Below are positions 44,114 to 51,447 of a stretch of 64,000 nt of DNA, piece by piece. A model generated the notes under the pieces. The model did no database searches. It was not told the DNA's origin and saw only the letters and a list, made by a program, of their open reading frames with translations. The position numbers and the translations under genes were made by a program. The DNA is from Streptomyces sp. NBC_01268 (lineage in GTDB: Bacteria > Actinomycetota > Actinomycetes > Streptomycetales > Streptomycetaceae), in NCBI RefSeq assembly GCF_036240795.1, contig NZ_CP108454.1:2976001-3040000 (forward strand), given 5' to 3'. Position 1 is the stretch's first letter, and each line of letters begins with the position of its first letter.

Positions 44114-45891
44114 GCACCTTCACCGACCCCGTCGCCCACCTCACCCCCGAGCGGTGGGCCGACGCCAACCGGGCCCTGATCCGCAAGGGCCTCGCCGAGT
44201 TCACCCACGAGCGGCTGCTCGACCCGCAGGAGCTGGGCGAGGGCCGCTACCGGGTGCTGAGCGACGACGAGCGCACCGAGTACCGCTTCACCGCCGACCG
44301 CTTCGCCCTCGACCACTGGCAGGTCTACCCGGACTCGATCAGCTGCCACCAGGGCAGCGAGCAGCTCCCCCTCGACGCCCTCCGGTTCATCACCGGGTTG
44401 CGCGGCTCCCTCGGGCTGAGCGACGAGATCCTGCCGGTCTACCTGGAGGAGATCTCCTCCACCCTGGCCGGCACGGCGTTCAAGTCGACCAAGCCGCGGG
44501 TGACCGCCGCCGAGCTGGCCCGCTCGGACTTCCAAGCGATCGAGACCGGGATGACCGAGGGCCACCCGTGCTTCGTCGCCAACAACGGGCGGCTCGGCTT
44601 CGGCGTCGACGAGTACCGCGCCTACGCCCCCGAGGCGGCCGCCCCGATCCACCTCGTGTGGCTGGCCGCCCACCGCGACCGCACCACCTTCACCGCGGGC
44701 GCCGGGATCGACTACGACTCGTTCATCCGGGCCGAGCTCGGCGACCGGGCCGTCGACGCCTTCGCCGCCACCCTCGCGGCCCGCGGCCTGGACTTCGCCG
44801 ACTACCTCCTCGTGCCGGTGCACCCCTGGCAGTGGTGGAACAAGCTGTCCGTCACCTTCGCCGCCGAGGTCGCCCAGCAGCGCCTGGTGTACCTGGGCGA
44901 GGGCGACGACGCCTACCTGGCGCAGCAGTCCATTCGCACCTTCTTCAACAGCTCCGACCCGGCCAAGCACTACGTGAAGACCGCCCTGTCGGTCCTCAAC
45001 ATGGGCTTCATGCGGGGCCTTTCGGCCGCCTACATGGAGGCCACCCCGGCCATCAACGACTGGCTGGCCGGCCTCGTCGCGTCCGACTCCGTCCTGAAGG
45101 CGGCCCGCTTCTCGATCATCCGCGAGCGCGCGGCGGTCGGCTACCGGCACCTGGAGTACGAGGCCGCCACCGACCGCTACTCGCCCTACCGCAAGATGCT
45201 CGCCGCGCTGTGGCGCGAGTCCCCGGTGCCGACCCTCGCCGAGGGCGAGAAGCCGGCGACGATGGCCTCCCTGCTCCACGTCGACCACGCGGGCGCGTCC
45301 TTCGCGGGCGCCCTGATCAAGGAGTCGGGGCTGTCCCCGGCCGACTGGCTGCGCGGCTACCTCGACGCCTACCTCCTGCCGGTCCTGCACTGCTTCTACG
45401 CGTACGACCTGGTCTACATGCCGCACGGCGAGAACGTGATCCTCGTCCTCGACGAGCGGGGCGCGGTCTCCCGGGCGATCTTCAAGGACATCGCCGAGGA
45501 GATCTGCGTCATGGACCCGGACGCGGTCCTGCCGCCGGCGGTGGAGCGCGTCCGCGCCGACGTCCCGGAGGACATGAAACTCCTCTCGGTCTTCACGGAC
45601 GTCTTCGACTGCTTCTTCCGCTTCCTCGGCGCCACCCTGGCCGGCGAGGGGGTCGCGGACGAGGACGTCTTCTGGCGCGCGGTCGCCGACTGCGTGAAGC
45701 GCTACCAGGAGGCCAACCCGGCCCTCGCGGACCGCTTCGACCAGTACGACCTGTTCGCGGAGACCTTCGCGCTGTCCGCGCTCAACCGCCTGCAGCTGCG
45801 CAACAACCGCCAGATGGTGGACCTGGCCGACCCGTCGGCCGCGCTCCAGCTGGTCGGCGACCTGGTGAACCCGATCGCGCGGTTCGCCTGA
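44110..45891 (+). CDS. desD: Desferrioxamine NIS synthetase DesD
   Basis: A 593-residue NRPS-independent siderophore synthetase (IucA/IucC family) that uses ATP to join three hydroxamate units and close the desferrioxamine E ring. The family blocks are HPCFVANNGRLGFG, VPVHPWQWWNK, SIRTFFNSSDPAKHYVKTAL, the glycine-free loop with RHLEYEAA, and MPHGENVILV. The ATG at 44110 overlaps desC (ATGA). It closes the operon and is followed 22 bases later by a 16-bp hairpin (45913-45951) shared with the convergent accessory block. Confidence 0.97.
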   Translation: MSTFTDPVAHLTPERWADANRALIRKGLAEFTHERLLDPQELGEGRYRVLSDDERTEYRFTADRFALDHWQVYPDSISCHQGSEQLPLDALRFITGLRGSLGLSDEILPVYLEEISSTLAGTAFKSTKPRVTAAELARSDFQAIETGMTEGHPCFVANNGRLGFGVDEYRAYAPEAAAPIHLVWLAAHRDRTTFTAGAGIDYDSFIRAELGDRAVDAFAATLAARGLDFADYLLVPVHPWQWWNKLSVTFAAEVAQQRLVYLGEGDDAYLAQQSIRTFFNSSDPAKHYVKTALSVLNMGFMRGLSAAYMEATPAINDWLAGLVASDSVLKAARFSIIRERAAVGYRHLEYEAATDRYSPYRKMLAALWRESPVPTLAEGEKPATMASLLHVDHAGASFAGALIKESGLSPADWLRGYLDAYLLPVLHCFYAYDLVYMPHGENVILVLDERGAVSRAIFKDIAEEICVMDPDAVLPPAVERVRADVPEDMKLLSVFTDVFDCFFRFLGATLAGEGVADEDVFWRAVADCVKRYQEANPALADRFDQYDLFAETFALSALNRLQLRNNRQMVDLADPSAALQLVGDLVNPIARFA

Positions 45892-45912
45892 CGGGCCGCC
45901 CCACGGTCCGGT

Positions 45913-45951
45913 GCGGGCCCCGGCGGAGTACGGTCCTCCGCCGGGGCCCGC
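45913..45951. terminator. Bidirectional terminator between desD and the accessory block
   Basis: A perfect 16-bp GC-rich stem (arms 45913-45928 and 45936-45951) with a seven-base loop lies between the convergent desD stop (45891) and the stop of the 126-residue gene (45954). Confidence 0.9.
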
Positions 45952-45953
45952 GC

Positions 45954-46334
45954 CTATGCCCCATAGGGACAGACGTCCCCCTCCCCGCGCGGGCAGGCGA
46001 TGAGCGCCCGCGACACGTACTGCTGTGCCTTCGAGTAGTACCCCTGCACCACGTCGTCTCCCGCTGTCAGCCGGAGCGTCTCCCGGACGTACTGCAGCCG
46101 GTCCCAGACCGGGAAGTGCTGTTGATCCACCGGAGGGTTCTGCGTCAGCTCCCCCTCGATCCAGGCGACGGCCGCCTCCGCGTCGGCGTACGTGGCCACG
46201 ACCTGGACGGCCGGCCTGCGCAGCCAGTCCTTGATCTCGATCGGTGGGTAGTCGGACGGCACCTCCCCCCGCCTGATCGCCGAGTCGGGAAAGGACCGGC
46301 CGGTGTACGCGTAGGCGTGCCAGTGCCGCGTCAC
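45954..46334 (-). CDS. Unknown 126-residue protein coupled to a JmjC/cupin oxygenase
   Basis: I do not recognise a family. The sequence opens TRHWHAYAYTGRSFPDSAI, is rich in aromatic residues and His, has VVATYADAEAAVAWIEGEL and a C-terminal end ALIACPRGEGDVCPYGA with two cysteines. No signal peptide or membrane span is visible. The GTG at 46334 overlaps the stop of the upstream oxygenase gene (GTGA), so the two are made together, often a sign of a physical or pathway partnership. It ends at the shared terminator next to desD. It could be an accessory or immunity-like subunit of the oxygenase; this is conjecture. Confidence 0.72.
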   Translation of the reverse strand: MTRHWHAYAYTGRSFPDSAIRRGEVPSDYPPIEIKDWLRRPAVQVVATYADAEAAVAWIEGELTQNPPVDQQHFPVWDRLQYVRETLRLTAGDDVVQGYYSKAQQYVSRALIACPRGEGDVCPYGA

Positions 46335-47215
46335 GCGCGGGTGGCCTTCCTGGCGAGATCGGCCACGTCGCCGGGTTCCAGCAGCAGGAGCGCTCCGATC
46401 AGGTACTCCCGGGTCCACCGGATCGCGTCGCCCGGGTCTCCCAGGAGCTCCCCCGGAGGCACCTCGGCCCGCAACGCGGGGTCCACGAGCGCCTGGGACA
46501 GGATCTCGCGCGTCATCTCGGACGCGAGCCAGTGGAACGTGCGCTCCTTGAGCGCGAACGTCAGGTGCAGCGAGGGCTCGCCGTCCATGGCGTACGGCGA
46601 GTGGACGTAGCCGCGCGGCAGCCAGAACACGTCACCGGGTTCCAGGGTGAACGTCTGGACCGGAGCGGTATGGGCGAGGTGATGCCGCTCCTCCTGTGTG
46701 AATCCCCTCTCCAGGAAGTTCCCGTGCTCCGTCATCGGGTTCTCGACGAAGGGCGGGTGCAGAGGCCATGCCTTCCGCCCCGAGAGCTGCACGATCAGCG
46801 TGACGTACGGGTCGTAGTGGTACTTGAGCCCCTGCGCGCCCGGCGGAGTCAGGTACGCGTTCACGTGCACCGGGCATCCGGTCTCGCTCTGGATCTCGCG
46901 CCGCAGGACGCTCAGCGACGGCTTGACCGTCTGGAGCTGCCGTACGGAGACGGTGCCCCCGCTGTCGAGATGGGCGCGGATAGCGCCGGGGCGGGGCATC
47001 TCACCGTCGATGTACGTGTACCGCTCCAGGACCTTCCCGTCGTTCAGCAGGACGACGTTGCGGGCGGGGAGGCACTCGGCGTCGACCAGCGCGCCGACTT
47101 CGTCGAGGGACCACAGGCGGGCGAGGGCGCCGGGGTCGCGGTGGAACAGCAGCGGCTCGGTGGGCCAGTTCTTGAGGATCTCCGGGACGTCGTCCACGAG
47201 ATCGGCCAGCGGCAT
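46331..47215 (-). CDS. JmjC/cupin-type 2-oxoglutarate Fe(II) oxygenase (YcfD-like)
   Basis: A 294-residue cupin_4/JmjC protein of the kind that hydroxylates amino acid side chains in proteins (YcfD, MINA53) or peptides. The iron triad is readable: His133 and Asp135 in LKYHYDPYVTL and His205 in PRGYVHSPY, with Lys148 (GRKAW) positioned to bind 2-oxoglutarate. The N-terminal LLFHRDPGALARLWSLDE and a helical C-terminal part complete the usual layout. The ATG at 47215 has AAGGAG six bases upstream. A small DUF397-like gene lies 66 bp upstream in the same direction, a possible substrate. A role in RiPP maturation or in protein hydroxylation are both open. Confidence 0.82.
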   Translation of the reverse strand: MPLADLVDDVPEILKNWPTEPLLFHRDPGALARLWSLDEVGALVDAECLPARNVVLLNDGKVLERYTYIDGEMPRPGAIRAHLDSGGTVSVRQLQTVKPSLSVLRREIQSETGCPVHVNAYLTPPGAQGLKYHYDPYVTLIVQLSGRKAWPLHPPFVENPMTEHGNFLERGFTQEERHHLAHTAPVQTFTLEPGDVFWLPRGYVHSPYAMDGEPSLHLTFALKERTFHWLASEMTREILSQALVDPALRAEVPPGELLGDPGDAIRWTREYLIGALLLLEPGDVADLARKATRA

Positions 47216-47281
47216 TGCTGACTCCTTCGGTGTGGAGAGCCGAACGGGACCCGACGCCGGTGGCGTGGGTCCCGTCATGGA

Positions 47282-47515
47282 TCAGTGGGCGGCGTCGATC
47301 TTGGCGATCCAGCTCCGCGCGAACGCGGTGATCTCGTCCGCGCTCATCCGCAGTTCGCGGCCCGCGCCCTCGGGCTTGTTGTCACCCAGTGCGTACCCGC
47401 CGCCGTGCAGCTCGGCCAGCGTGATGCAGCTCTCCATGTTCCCGTCGTTGTCCGTGCCGCCCCCGCAGAGCGCGGCGAACTCGCCGGACACTTCCCGCTC
47501 GTACAGATCACTCAC
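47282..47515 (-). CDS. Small DUF397-like acidic protein upstream of the oxygenase
   Basis: A 77-residue protein. The part after residue 30 (SCITLAELHGGGYALGDNKP, then GRELRMSADEITAFARSWIA) follows the DUF397 pattern of C-x3-A, D-x-K-x-P, G-x2-L and a late aromatic, as in the true DUF397 protein at 49070. Its N-terminal part carries GTDNDGNMESC, rich in Asp and Asn, residues that JmjC enzymes can hydroxylate. The GTG at 47515 has GGAGAC upstream. It is expressed ahead of the oxygenase gene on the same strand. Whether it is a regulator-binding DUF397 protein, an enzyme substrate or both is unknown. Confidence 0.75.
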   Translation of the reverse strand: MSDLYEREVSGEFAALCGGGTDNDGNMESCITLAELHGGGYALGDNKPEGAGRELRMSADEITAFARSWIAKIDAAH

Positions 47516-47553
47516 TACCGTGGTCTCCTGTCTCTGTCTTCGATGGGGACTGG

Positions 47554-47627
47554 GTCCCGCCCTCGGACGGTCTTGCCGGACATCACCGAGGGCGGGACAT
47601 GACCGCTCCCCCGTAACGAGGGAGCGG
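47554..47627 (-). terminator. Two stacked hairpins ahead of the DUF397-like gene
   Basis: Hairpin 1 pairs 47554-47566 with 47586-47598 (13 bp). Hairpin 2 pairs 47603-47610 with 47620-47627 (8 bp). On the minus strand they follow the 144-residue gene and end 39 bases before the DUF397-like start, so they could terminate the upstream message or form a leader structure for the oxygenase unit. Confidence 0.6.
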
Positions 47628-47698
47628 AGCCGTGAGGCATCGCCTGCGCGGGGGCGCGCAGAAGTGTTCGTGGATCGCCAGTGCTTCCGACGCGACCG

Positions 47699-48133
47699 TC
47701 ACGGCCGCGTGATCCGCATCTTCGGCGGGTCGTGCGGGTGGTTCCGGATCTCCACGACGCAGTCCACTGCGGCCGATTCGTCGTGCTGCGGCCCCGTGCC
47801 CATGTACCGGTCGAACCACTCCACGAGATACGCGCACGGTGTGCAGTCCGGGACGGGCACGGGGCGGGGGCGGAGCTCGTGGTCGGCGGAGAGGACGAGC
47901 GTGTGGGCCACGGGGGTGGTGAGGACGCGGATGCGCAACCACTCCTCCTCGGTGGGCGCGCGCAGGTCCTCGGGCGCGGCGGCCCACTCGGCGCCGCCGC
48001 CGGGCGGGCTCACGTAGACGCGCCCGGCTTGGGTACGGACCACTTTGCCGAGCCGGGTTCCGTTGTTGGTGTCAGCTACGTAGGCGCCGACGGCGGGTGG
48101 GGGTAGGTCGGGGTCCGGGAGGATGCTCTGCAC
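47699..48133 (-). CDS. Unknown 144-residue protein divergent from the XRE regulator
   Basis: No family recognised. The sequence has VGAYVADTNNGTRLGKVVRT, VYVSPPGGGAEWAAAPEDL, and a conserved-looking TPCAYLVEWFDRYMGTG with a Cys, then HNDES-like polar residues and a terminal HPHDPPKMRITRP. It is soluble with no export signal. GTG at 48133 (MQSILPDPD) is used; an ATG at 48166 would add 11 residues. It is divergent from the XRE regulator gene, separated by about 100 bp with an imperfect dyad GTAG-N8-CTAC (48154-48169). It may belong to the same regulated unit as the DUF397-like and oxygenase genes. Confidence 0.7.
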   Translation of the reverse strand: MQSILPDPDLPPPAVGAYVADTNNGTRLGKVVRTQAGRVYVSPPGGGAEWAAAPEDLRAPTEEEWLRIRVLTTPVAHTLVLSADHELRPRPVPVPDCTPCAYLVEWFDRYMGTGPQHDESAAVDCVVEIRNHPHDPPKMRITRP

Positions 48134-48233
48134 GGGCTCGACCGCTCCTCTCTGTAGCGAATCCACTACCAGGGGTGCCCAGGGTGACCTACAGTCGACT
48201 TGCCTTCAACTAGCCGGATCCGAAGGATGAGTT

Positions 48234-49073
48234 GTGGTCAATCGCAAGGAATTACGGCCTGACGCCAGCCCGCGAGCGGCCTACGGGGCGCATGTGCGCA
48301 GACTGCGGGAGGAGCGGGGCTGGACCCAGGAAGACCTGGCCAAACCCATGGGCTGCTCCAGCCAGCACATCTCCGCCGTCGAAACTTGCCGCAAAGCGCC
48401 GACCCTCCCGTTCTCACGCAAGGCCGACCAGGTCTTCGGCATCGTCGGGACCAGCGAATCCCTCGAACGCGAATGGCGGGACATGCGGCACGGTGTCCTG
48501 TTGGAGGGCTTCCCGGAGTACGTCGGCTACGAGGGCCGCGCGGTGGAGATCCGACTGTTCGAGATCGGGATCGTCCCGGGACTGTTGCAGACCCCGGAGT
48601 ACGCACGGGTGCTGGCGAACAGTGCGGTGAAGCGAGGGGCCATCACGCCCGAGCAGGCGGATGAGCGCGTGGCGGTCGTGGCGGCCCGCCAAGCCGCCCT
48701 GGAGCGGGATCAGCGACCCATGGTCTTCCTGGTGATGGACGAGAGCTGCATCCGGCGACCCATCGGCGGCTCCAAGGTAATGGGCGCCCAACTGGAGCGG
48801 CTCATCGAGTTCGCGGACCGCCCCAACACTCTGCTCCAGATCGCCCCGTTCGCGATAGGAGAGCGCCGCACACTCAATCTGCCGGTCTACCTACTCACCC
48901 TCGCGGACCGGTCAATGGCTTGCTATGCAGAGTCGCAGGCCCAGGGGCATCTCGACCGCGAAATCACTTCTGTGGTGCCCATGTTGACGGCCTACCATCA
49001 GCTTCAGGCCGAATCGCTCTCCCGGGCGGAGTCAGTGGCCGTCATCCAAGAAGCACGAAAGGGCACCACGTGA
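48234..49073 (+). CDS. XRE-family regulator (helix-turn-helix plus DUF5753), TTA-containing
   Basis: A 279-residue regulator of the large actinobacterial WhiJ-like group. The N-terminal HTH is RRLREERGWTQEDLAKPMGC, then SSQHISAVE, and the C-terminal DUF5753 part includes YEGRAVEIRLFEIGIVPGLL and LLQIAPFAIGERR. The GTG at 48234 has GAAGGA six bases upstream. Codon 7 is TTA (48252-48254), so translation should require bldA tRNA-Leu and be developmentally delayed. Its stop overlaps the DUF397 gene start (GTGA). Proteins of this type usually act with their DUF397 partner. Codon usage is less GC-biased than in neighbours, suggesting acquisition. Confidence 0.9.
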   Translation: MVNRKELRPDASPRAAYGAHVRRLREERGWTQEDLAKPMGCSSQHISAVETCRKAPTLPFSRKADQVFGIVGTSESLEREWRDMRHGVLLEGFPEYVGYEGRAVEIRLFEIGIVPGLLQTPEYARVLANSAVKRGAITPEQADERVAVVAARQAALERDQRPMVFLVMDESCIRRPIGGSKVMGAQLERLIEFADRPNTLLQIAPFAIGERRTLNLPVYLLTLADRSMACYAESQAQGHLDREITSVVPMLTAYHQLQAESLSRAESVAVIQEARKGTT

Positions 49074-49279
49074 CGACCGAATCCCCCCGCTGGCACAAGT
49101 CCTCCTACAGCGACAACGGCGGTGCGTGCGTCGAGGTCGCCACCAACCTCACCGCCTCCCACGGCACCGTCCCCGTCCGTGACTCCAAGCGCCCCACCGG
49201 CCCCGCCCTCAACCTTGCCGCCACCGCCTTCTCCGCCTTCGTGGCGGGAGTCAAGGACAGCGGCTTCGGCGCCTTCTGA
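49070..49279 (+). CDS. DUF397 protein paired with the XRE regulator
   Basis: A 69-residue DUF397 protein: RWHKSSYSDNGGACVEVA near the N-terminus, VPVRDSKRPTGPAL in the middle, and AFSAFVAGVKDSGF at the end. These small proteins are encoded next to WhiJ-like XRE regulators in many Streptomyces and are thought to antagonise or modulate them. The GTG at 49070 overlaps the XRE stop by four bases. It ends at a 14-bp bidirectional hairpin (49289-49320). A second, divergent DUF397-like protein is encoded at 47282 in the same block. Confidence 0.92.
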   Translation: MTTESPRWHKSSYSDNGGACVEVATNLTASHGTVPVRDSKRPTGPALNLAATAFSAFVAGVKDSGFGAF

Positions 49280-49288
49280 CCGCCGCGG

Positions 49289-49320
49289 TCATGTGGGGTG
49301 CGGGCTCGCACCCCACATGA
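49289..49320. terminator. Bidirectional terminator, right edge of accessory block
   Basis: A perfect 14-bp stem TCATGTGGGGTGCG with a four-base GGCT loop lies between the DUF397 stop (49279) and the convergent hexosaminidase stop (49331). Confidence 0.92.
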
Positions 49321-49330
49321 CATCAGGCGG

Positions 49331-50944
49331 CTAAGCCGCCCACGGCACCTGCGGCGACCGGTAGTAGTCGATGCCCAGCGCGGTCAGCCGCGGCCCCTGC
49401 TGGGCGAGGCGGAGCCGGTAGTCCTCCCAGTCGTGGGTCGCGGACGGCGACCAGCCCAGTTCCGCGATGCCCGGCAGGCGCGGGAAGGCCATCTGGTCGA
49501 TGTGGGCGCTCTCGGAGACCGTCTCGGTCCACAGCGGCGCCTCGACGCCCGCGACGGCCGTCGCGGGCAGGCCCGGCAGGAGGGTGGCCGGGTTCCAGTC
49601 GTACGCGCGCTGCACCTCGACGTATCCGGCCCACGCGAGGCCCAGCTTCGTCTCCTTCGTGTACTTCATGTCGAGGTAGGCGCGGTCGGCGGGCGACAGG
49701 ATGATCCCGGTCCCGTTCCGTCCGGCCGCCGCGACCTGTTCCTTCTCGGCCGCCGAGCTGCGGTCCAGGCCCCAGTACTGGGCGAGCGCGCCCTCGGCGG
49801 GCCGGGCGCCGGTCAGCTGGTGCCAGCCGATGACGGTCTTGCCGTACTTCGCGACGAGCGGCTGCACCCGGTCCATGAAGGCCTGGTAGTCGGCGTGGCT
49901 GGTGGAGTGCGCCTCGTCGCCGCCGATGTGGAGGTAGCGGCCGGGGGTGAGGGCGGCCAGTTCGCGGAGCACGTCGTCGACGAAGTCGTACGTGATCTCC
50001 TTCGGCACGCACAGGGAGCTGAAGCCGACGCCGGTGCCGGTGTAGAGGGGCGGGGCGACGCCGTCGCAGTTGAGCTCGGCGTAGGAGGCGAGGGCCGCGT
50101 TGGTGTGGCCGGGGAGGTCGATCTCGGGGACGACCTCCTGGTAGCGGGAGGCGGCGTAGCGGACGATCTCGCGGTAGTCGTCCTTGGTGTAGAAGCCGCC
50201 GGGTCCGCCGCCGACCTGGGTGGAGCCGCCGTAGGTGGCGAGCCGGGGCCAGGAGTCGACGGCGATGCGCCAGCCCTGGTCGTCGCTGAGGTGCAGATGC
50301 AGCTTGTTGACCTTGTAGAGGGCGAGCTGGTCGATGTAGCGCTTGACCTGGTCGACGGTGAAGAAGTGGCGGGAGACGTCGAGCATGGCGCCCCGGTAGG
50401 CGTAGCGCGGGGTGTCGGTGACGGTGCCGCCGGCGATCTGCCAGGGCCCGGCCTGGACGGTGCGCTTCTCGACGGCGGCGGGCAGCTGCTGGCGCAGGGT
50501 CTGGACGCCGCGGAAGAGCCCGGCGGGCCGGTACGCGGTGAGGGTGACGCCGGTGCGCCCCGAGCGCAGCTCGTACCCCTCCTCGCCGAGCGCGGTGGCG
50601 CGCGGGGAGAGCCGGAGCAGGATGCCGCCGCGCGCCGCGTCGTCGTCGACGACGGGCAGCGGGTAGCCGGTGGAGGGGCGGAGCAGTCCGGCGAGGTAGC
50701 GGCCGATGTCGCGGGACTCCGGGTCCTCCGCGTCGACGCGGACGGCGGTGGTGCGGCCGAGGGTGTACGGGGCTCCGCCGGGGGTCACGGAGGCGGGCGC
50801 GGGCACGATCGCGCCGAGGGGCCGTAAGGCGGCCGGACGCGAGGCGCCGGACGCGCCGGTCGTGCCGAGGGCCGAGAGGCCGGCGGCGAGGAGGAGGAGT
50901 GGACCGAGGAGTCGCGGAACCGTTCTGCGCTGTCTCACGGGCAT
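49331..50944 (-). CDS. Secreted GH20 beta-N-acetylhexosaminidase
   Basis: A 537-residue exported enzyme that removes terminal GlcNAc or GalNAc from chitin oligosaccharides and glycans. The signal peptide is VPRLLGPLLLLAAGLSALG with cleavage near GASGAS. A GH20 N-terminal domain precedes the barrel with YRGAMLDVSRHFFTVDQVKR and LHLHLSDDQGWRI. The catalytic Asp-Glu pair is in YLHIGGDEAHS. The ATG at 50944 follows AAAGGGA at short spacing; an in-frame GTG lies upstream at 50995. A DasR-like site lies about 80 bases upstream (51022). It matches SCO2786 by position. The glmS gene nearby links it to amino sugar metabolism. Confidence 0.94.
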   Translation of the reverse strand: MPVRQRRTVPRLLGPLLLLAAGLSALGTTGASGASRPAALRPLGAIVPAPASVTPGGAPYTLGRTTAVRVDAEDPESRDIGRYLAGLLRPSTGYPLPVVDDDAARGGILLRLSPRATALGEEGYELRSGRTGVTLTAYRPAGLFRGVQTLRQQLPAAVEKRTVQAGPWQIAGGTVTDTPRYAYRGAMLDVSRHFFTVDQVKRYIDQLALYKVNKLHLHLSDDQGWRIAVDSWPRLATYGGSTQVGGGPGGFYTKDDYREIVRYAASRYQEVVPEIDLPGHTNAALASYAELNCDGVAPPLYTGTGVGFSSLCVPKEITYDFVDDVLRELAALTPGRYLHIGGDEAHSTSHADYQAFMDRVQPLVAKYGKTVIGWHQLTGARPAEGALAQYWGLDRSSAAEKEQVAAAGRNGTGIILSPADRAYLDMKYTKETKLGLAWAGYVEVQRAYDWNPATLLPGLPATAVAGVEAPLWTETVSESAHIDQMAFPRLPGIAELGWSPSATHDWEDYRLRLAQQGPRLTALGIDYYRSPQVPWAA

Positions 50945-51021
50945 GTCCCTTTCGACGGGCGTGCGGCGAGCGGTGCGTATCCGAACAGTCACCATGCGTA
51001 CCCCGGAGCCTCAGGAGCGGT

Positions 51022-51037
51022 CAAGGTGTAGACCAAT
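51022..51037. promoter_or_regulatory. DasR-like (dre) site upstream of the hexosaminidase gene
   Basis: AGGTGTAGACCA (51024-51035) matches 10 of 12 bases of TGGTCTAGACCA, the core of the GlcNAc-responsive DasR operator. It lies 80 bases upstream of the hexosaminidase start. DasR control of chitin and GlcNAc genes is established in Streptomyces. This particular site is inferred. Confidence 0.6.
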
Positions 51038-51070
51038 TAGCCCATCTGGGGGCGTGATCATGTCGCCCGT

Positions 51071-51086
51071 TGCCCGATATCGGGCA
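51071..51086. promoter_or_regulatory. Perfect 16-bp palindrome TGCCCGATATCGGGCA
   Basis: The palindrome lies in the divergent spacer between the hexosaminidase gene and the 91-residue plus-strand gene, 42 bases before the chosen start of the latter. It looks like an operator. No cognate regulator is apparent. Confidence 0.6.
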
Positions 51087-51128
51087 GGATTCTTGCAATG
51101 CCCCTCGGGTACCCCTCAGTATTCACGG

Positions 51129-51404
51129 GTGCTCGAACGCCGACCGTCGCACGACGACCTCATCGACCATCTGGTCCGCAGCACCGCGCTCCAGCGCGGT
51201 GAGGCCGCCCGGGTGGTGCTCGACGTGCTGGCGTACTTCGACGAGTCGACCGAGGAGTTCGTGCGGCGCCGCCACCGCGAGCTGCAGTCCGGCGGTTCCG
51301 TCAACGCCGAGATCTTCGAGCGGATCGCGGGCGAACTCCCGCACCGCGCGGTGGCGCCTCCGGAGCTCTCCCTCCGGCAGCTGCGCCGCATCGTCTACGG
51401 CTGA
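51129..51404 (+). CDS. Small conserved hypothetical protein upstream of glmS
   Basis: A 91-residue, highly charged, helical protein: HDDLIDHLVRSTALQRGEAA, VVLDVLAYFDESTEEFVRRR, IFERIAGELPHRAVAP and LSLRQLRRIVYG. No known domain was recognised and there is no export signal. GTG at 51129 is chosen because the conserved-looking part starts there. An in-frame ATG at 51060 with GGGGGCG upstream would add 23 residues but would place the palindrome 51071-51086 inside the gene. It is 43 bp upstream of glmS on the same strand and may share its transcript. Function unknown. Confidence 0.72.
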   Translation: MLERRPSHDDLIDHLVRSTALQRGEAARVVLDVLAYFDESTEEFVRRRHRELQSGGSVNAEIFERIAGELPHRAVAPPELSLRQLRRIVYG

Positions 51405-51447
51405 GTCGGCCGGGCACACTCACTGACCTTGGAGGGTTGACACCTTT

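Noticed and set aside
47282..47515. Classical lanthipeptide or lasso peptide precursor
   Set aside because: No lanthionine synthetase, cyclase, leader peptidase or transporter gene is adjacent, and the sequence follows the DUF397 pattern. Only modification by the neighbouring oxygenase remains plausible.
51405..51447. glmS ribozyme in the glmS leader
   Set aside because: Only 43 bp separate the upstream stop from glmS, far too short for the ribozyme, and no conserved core is visible.
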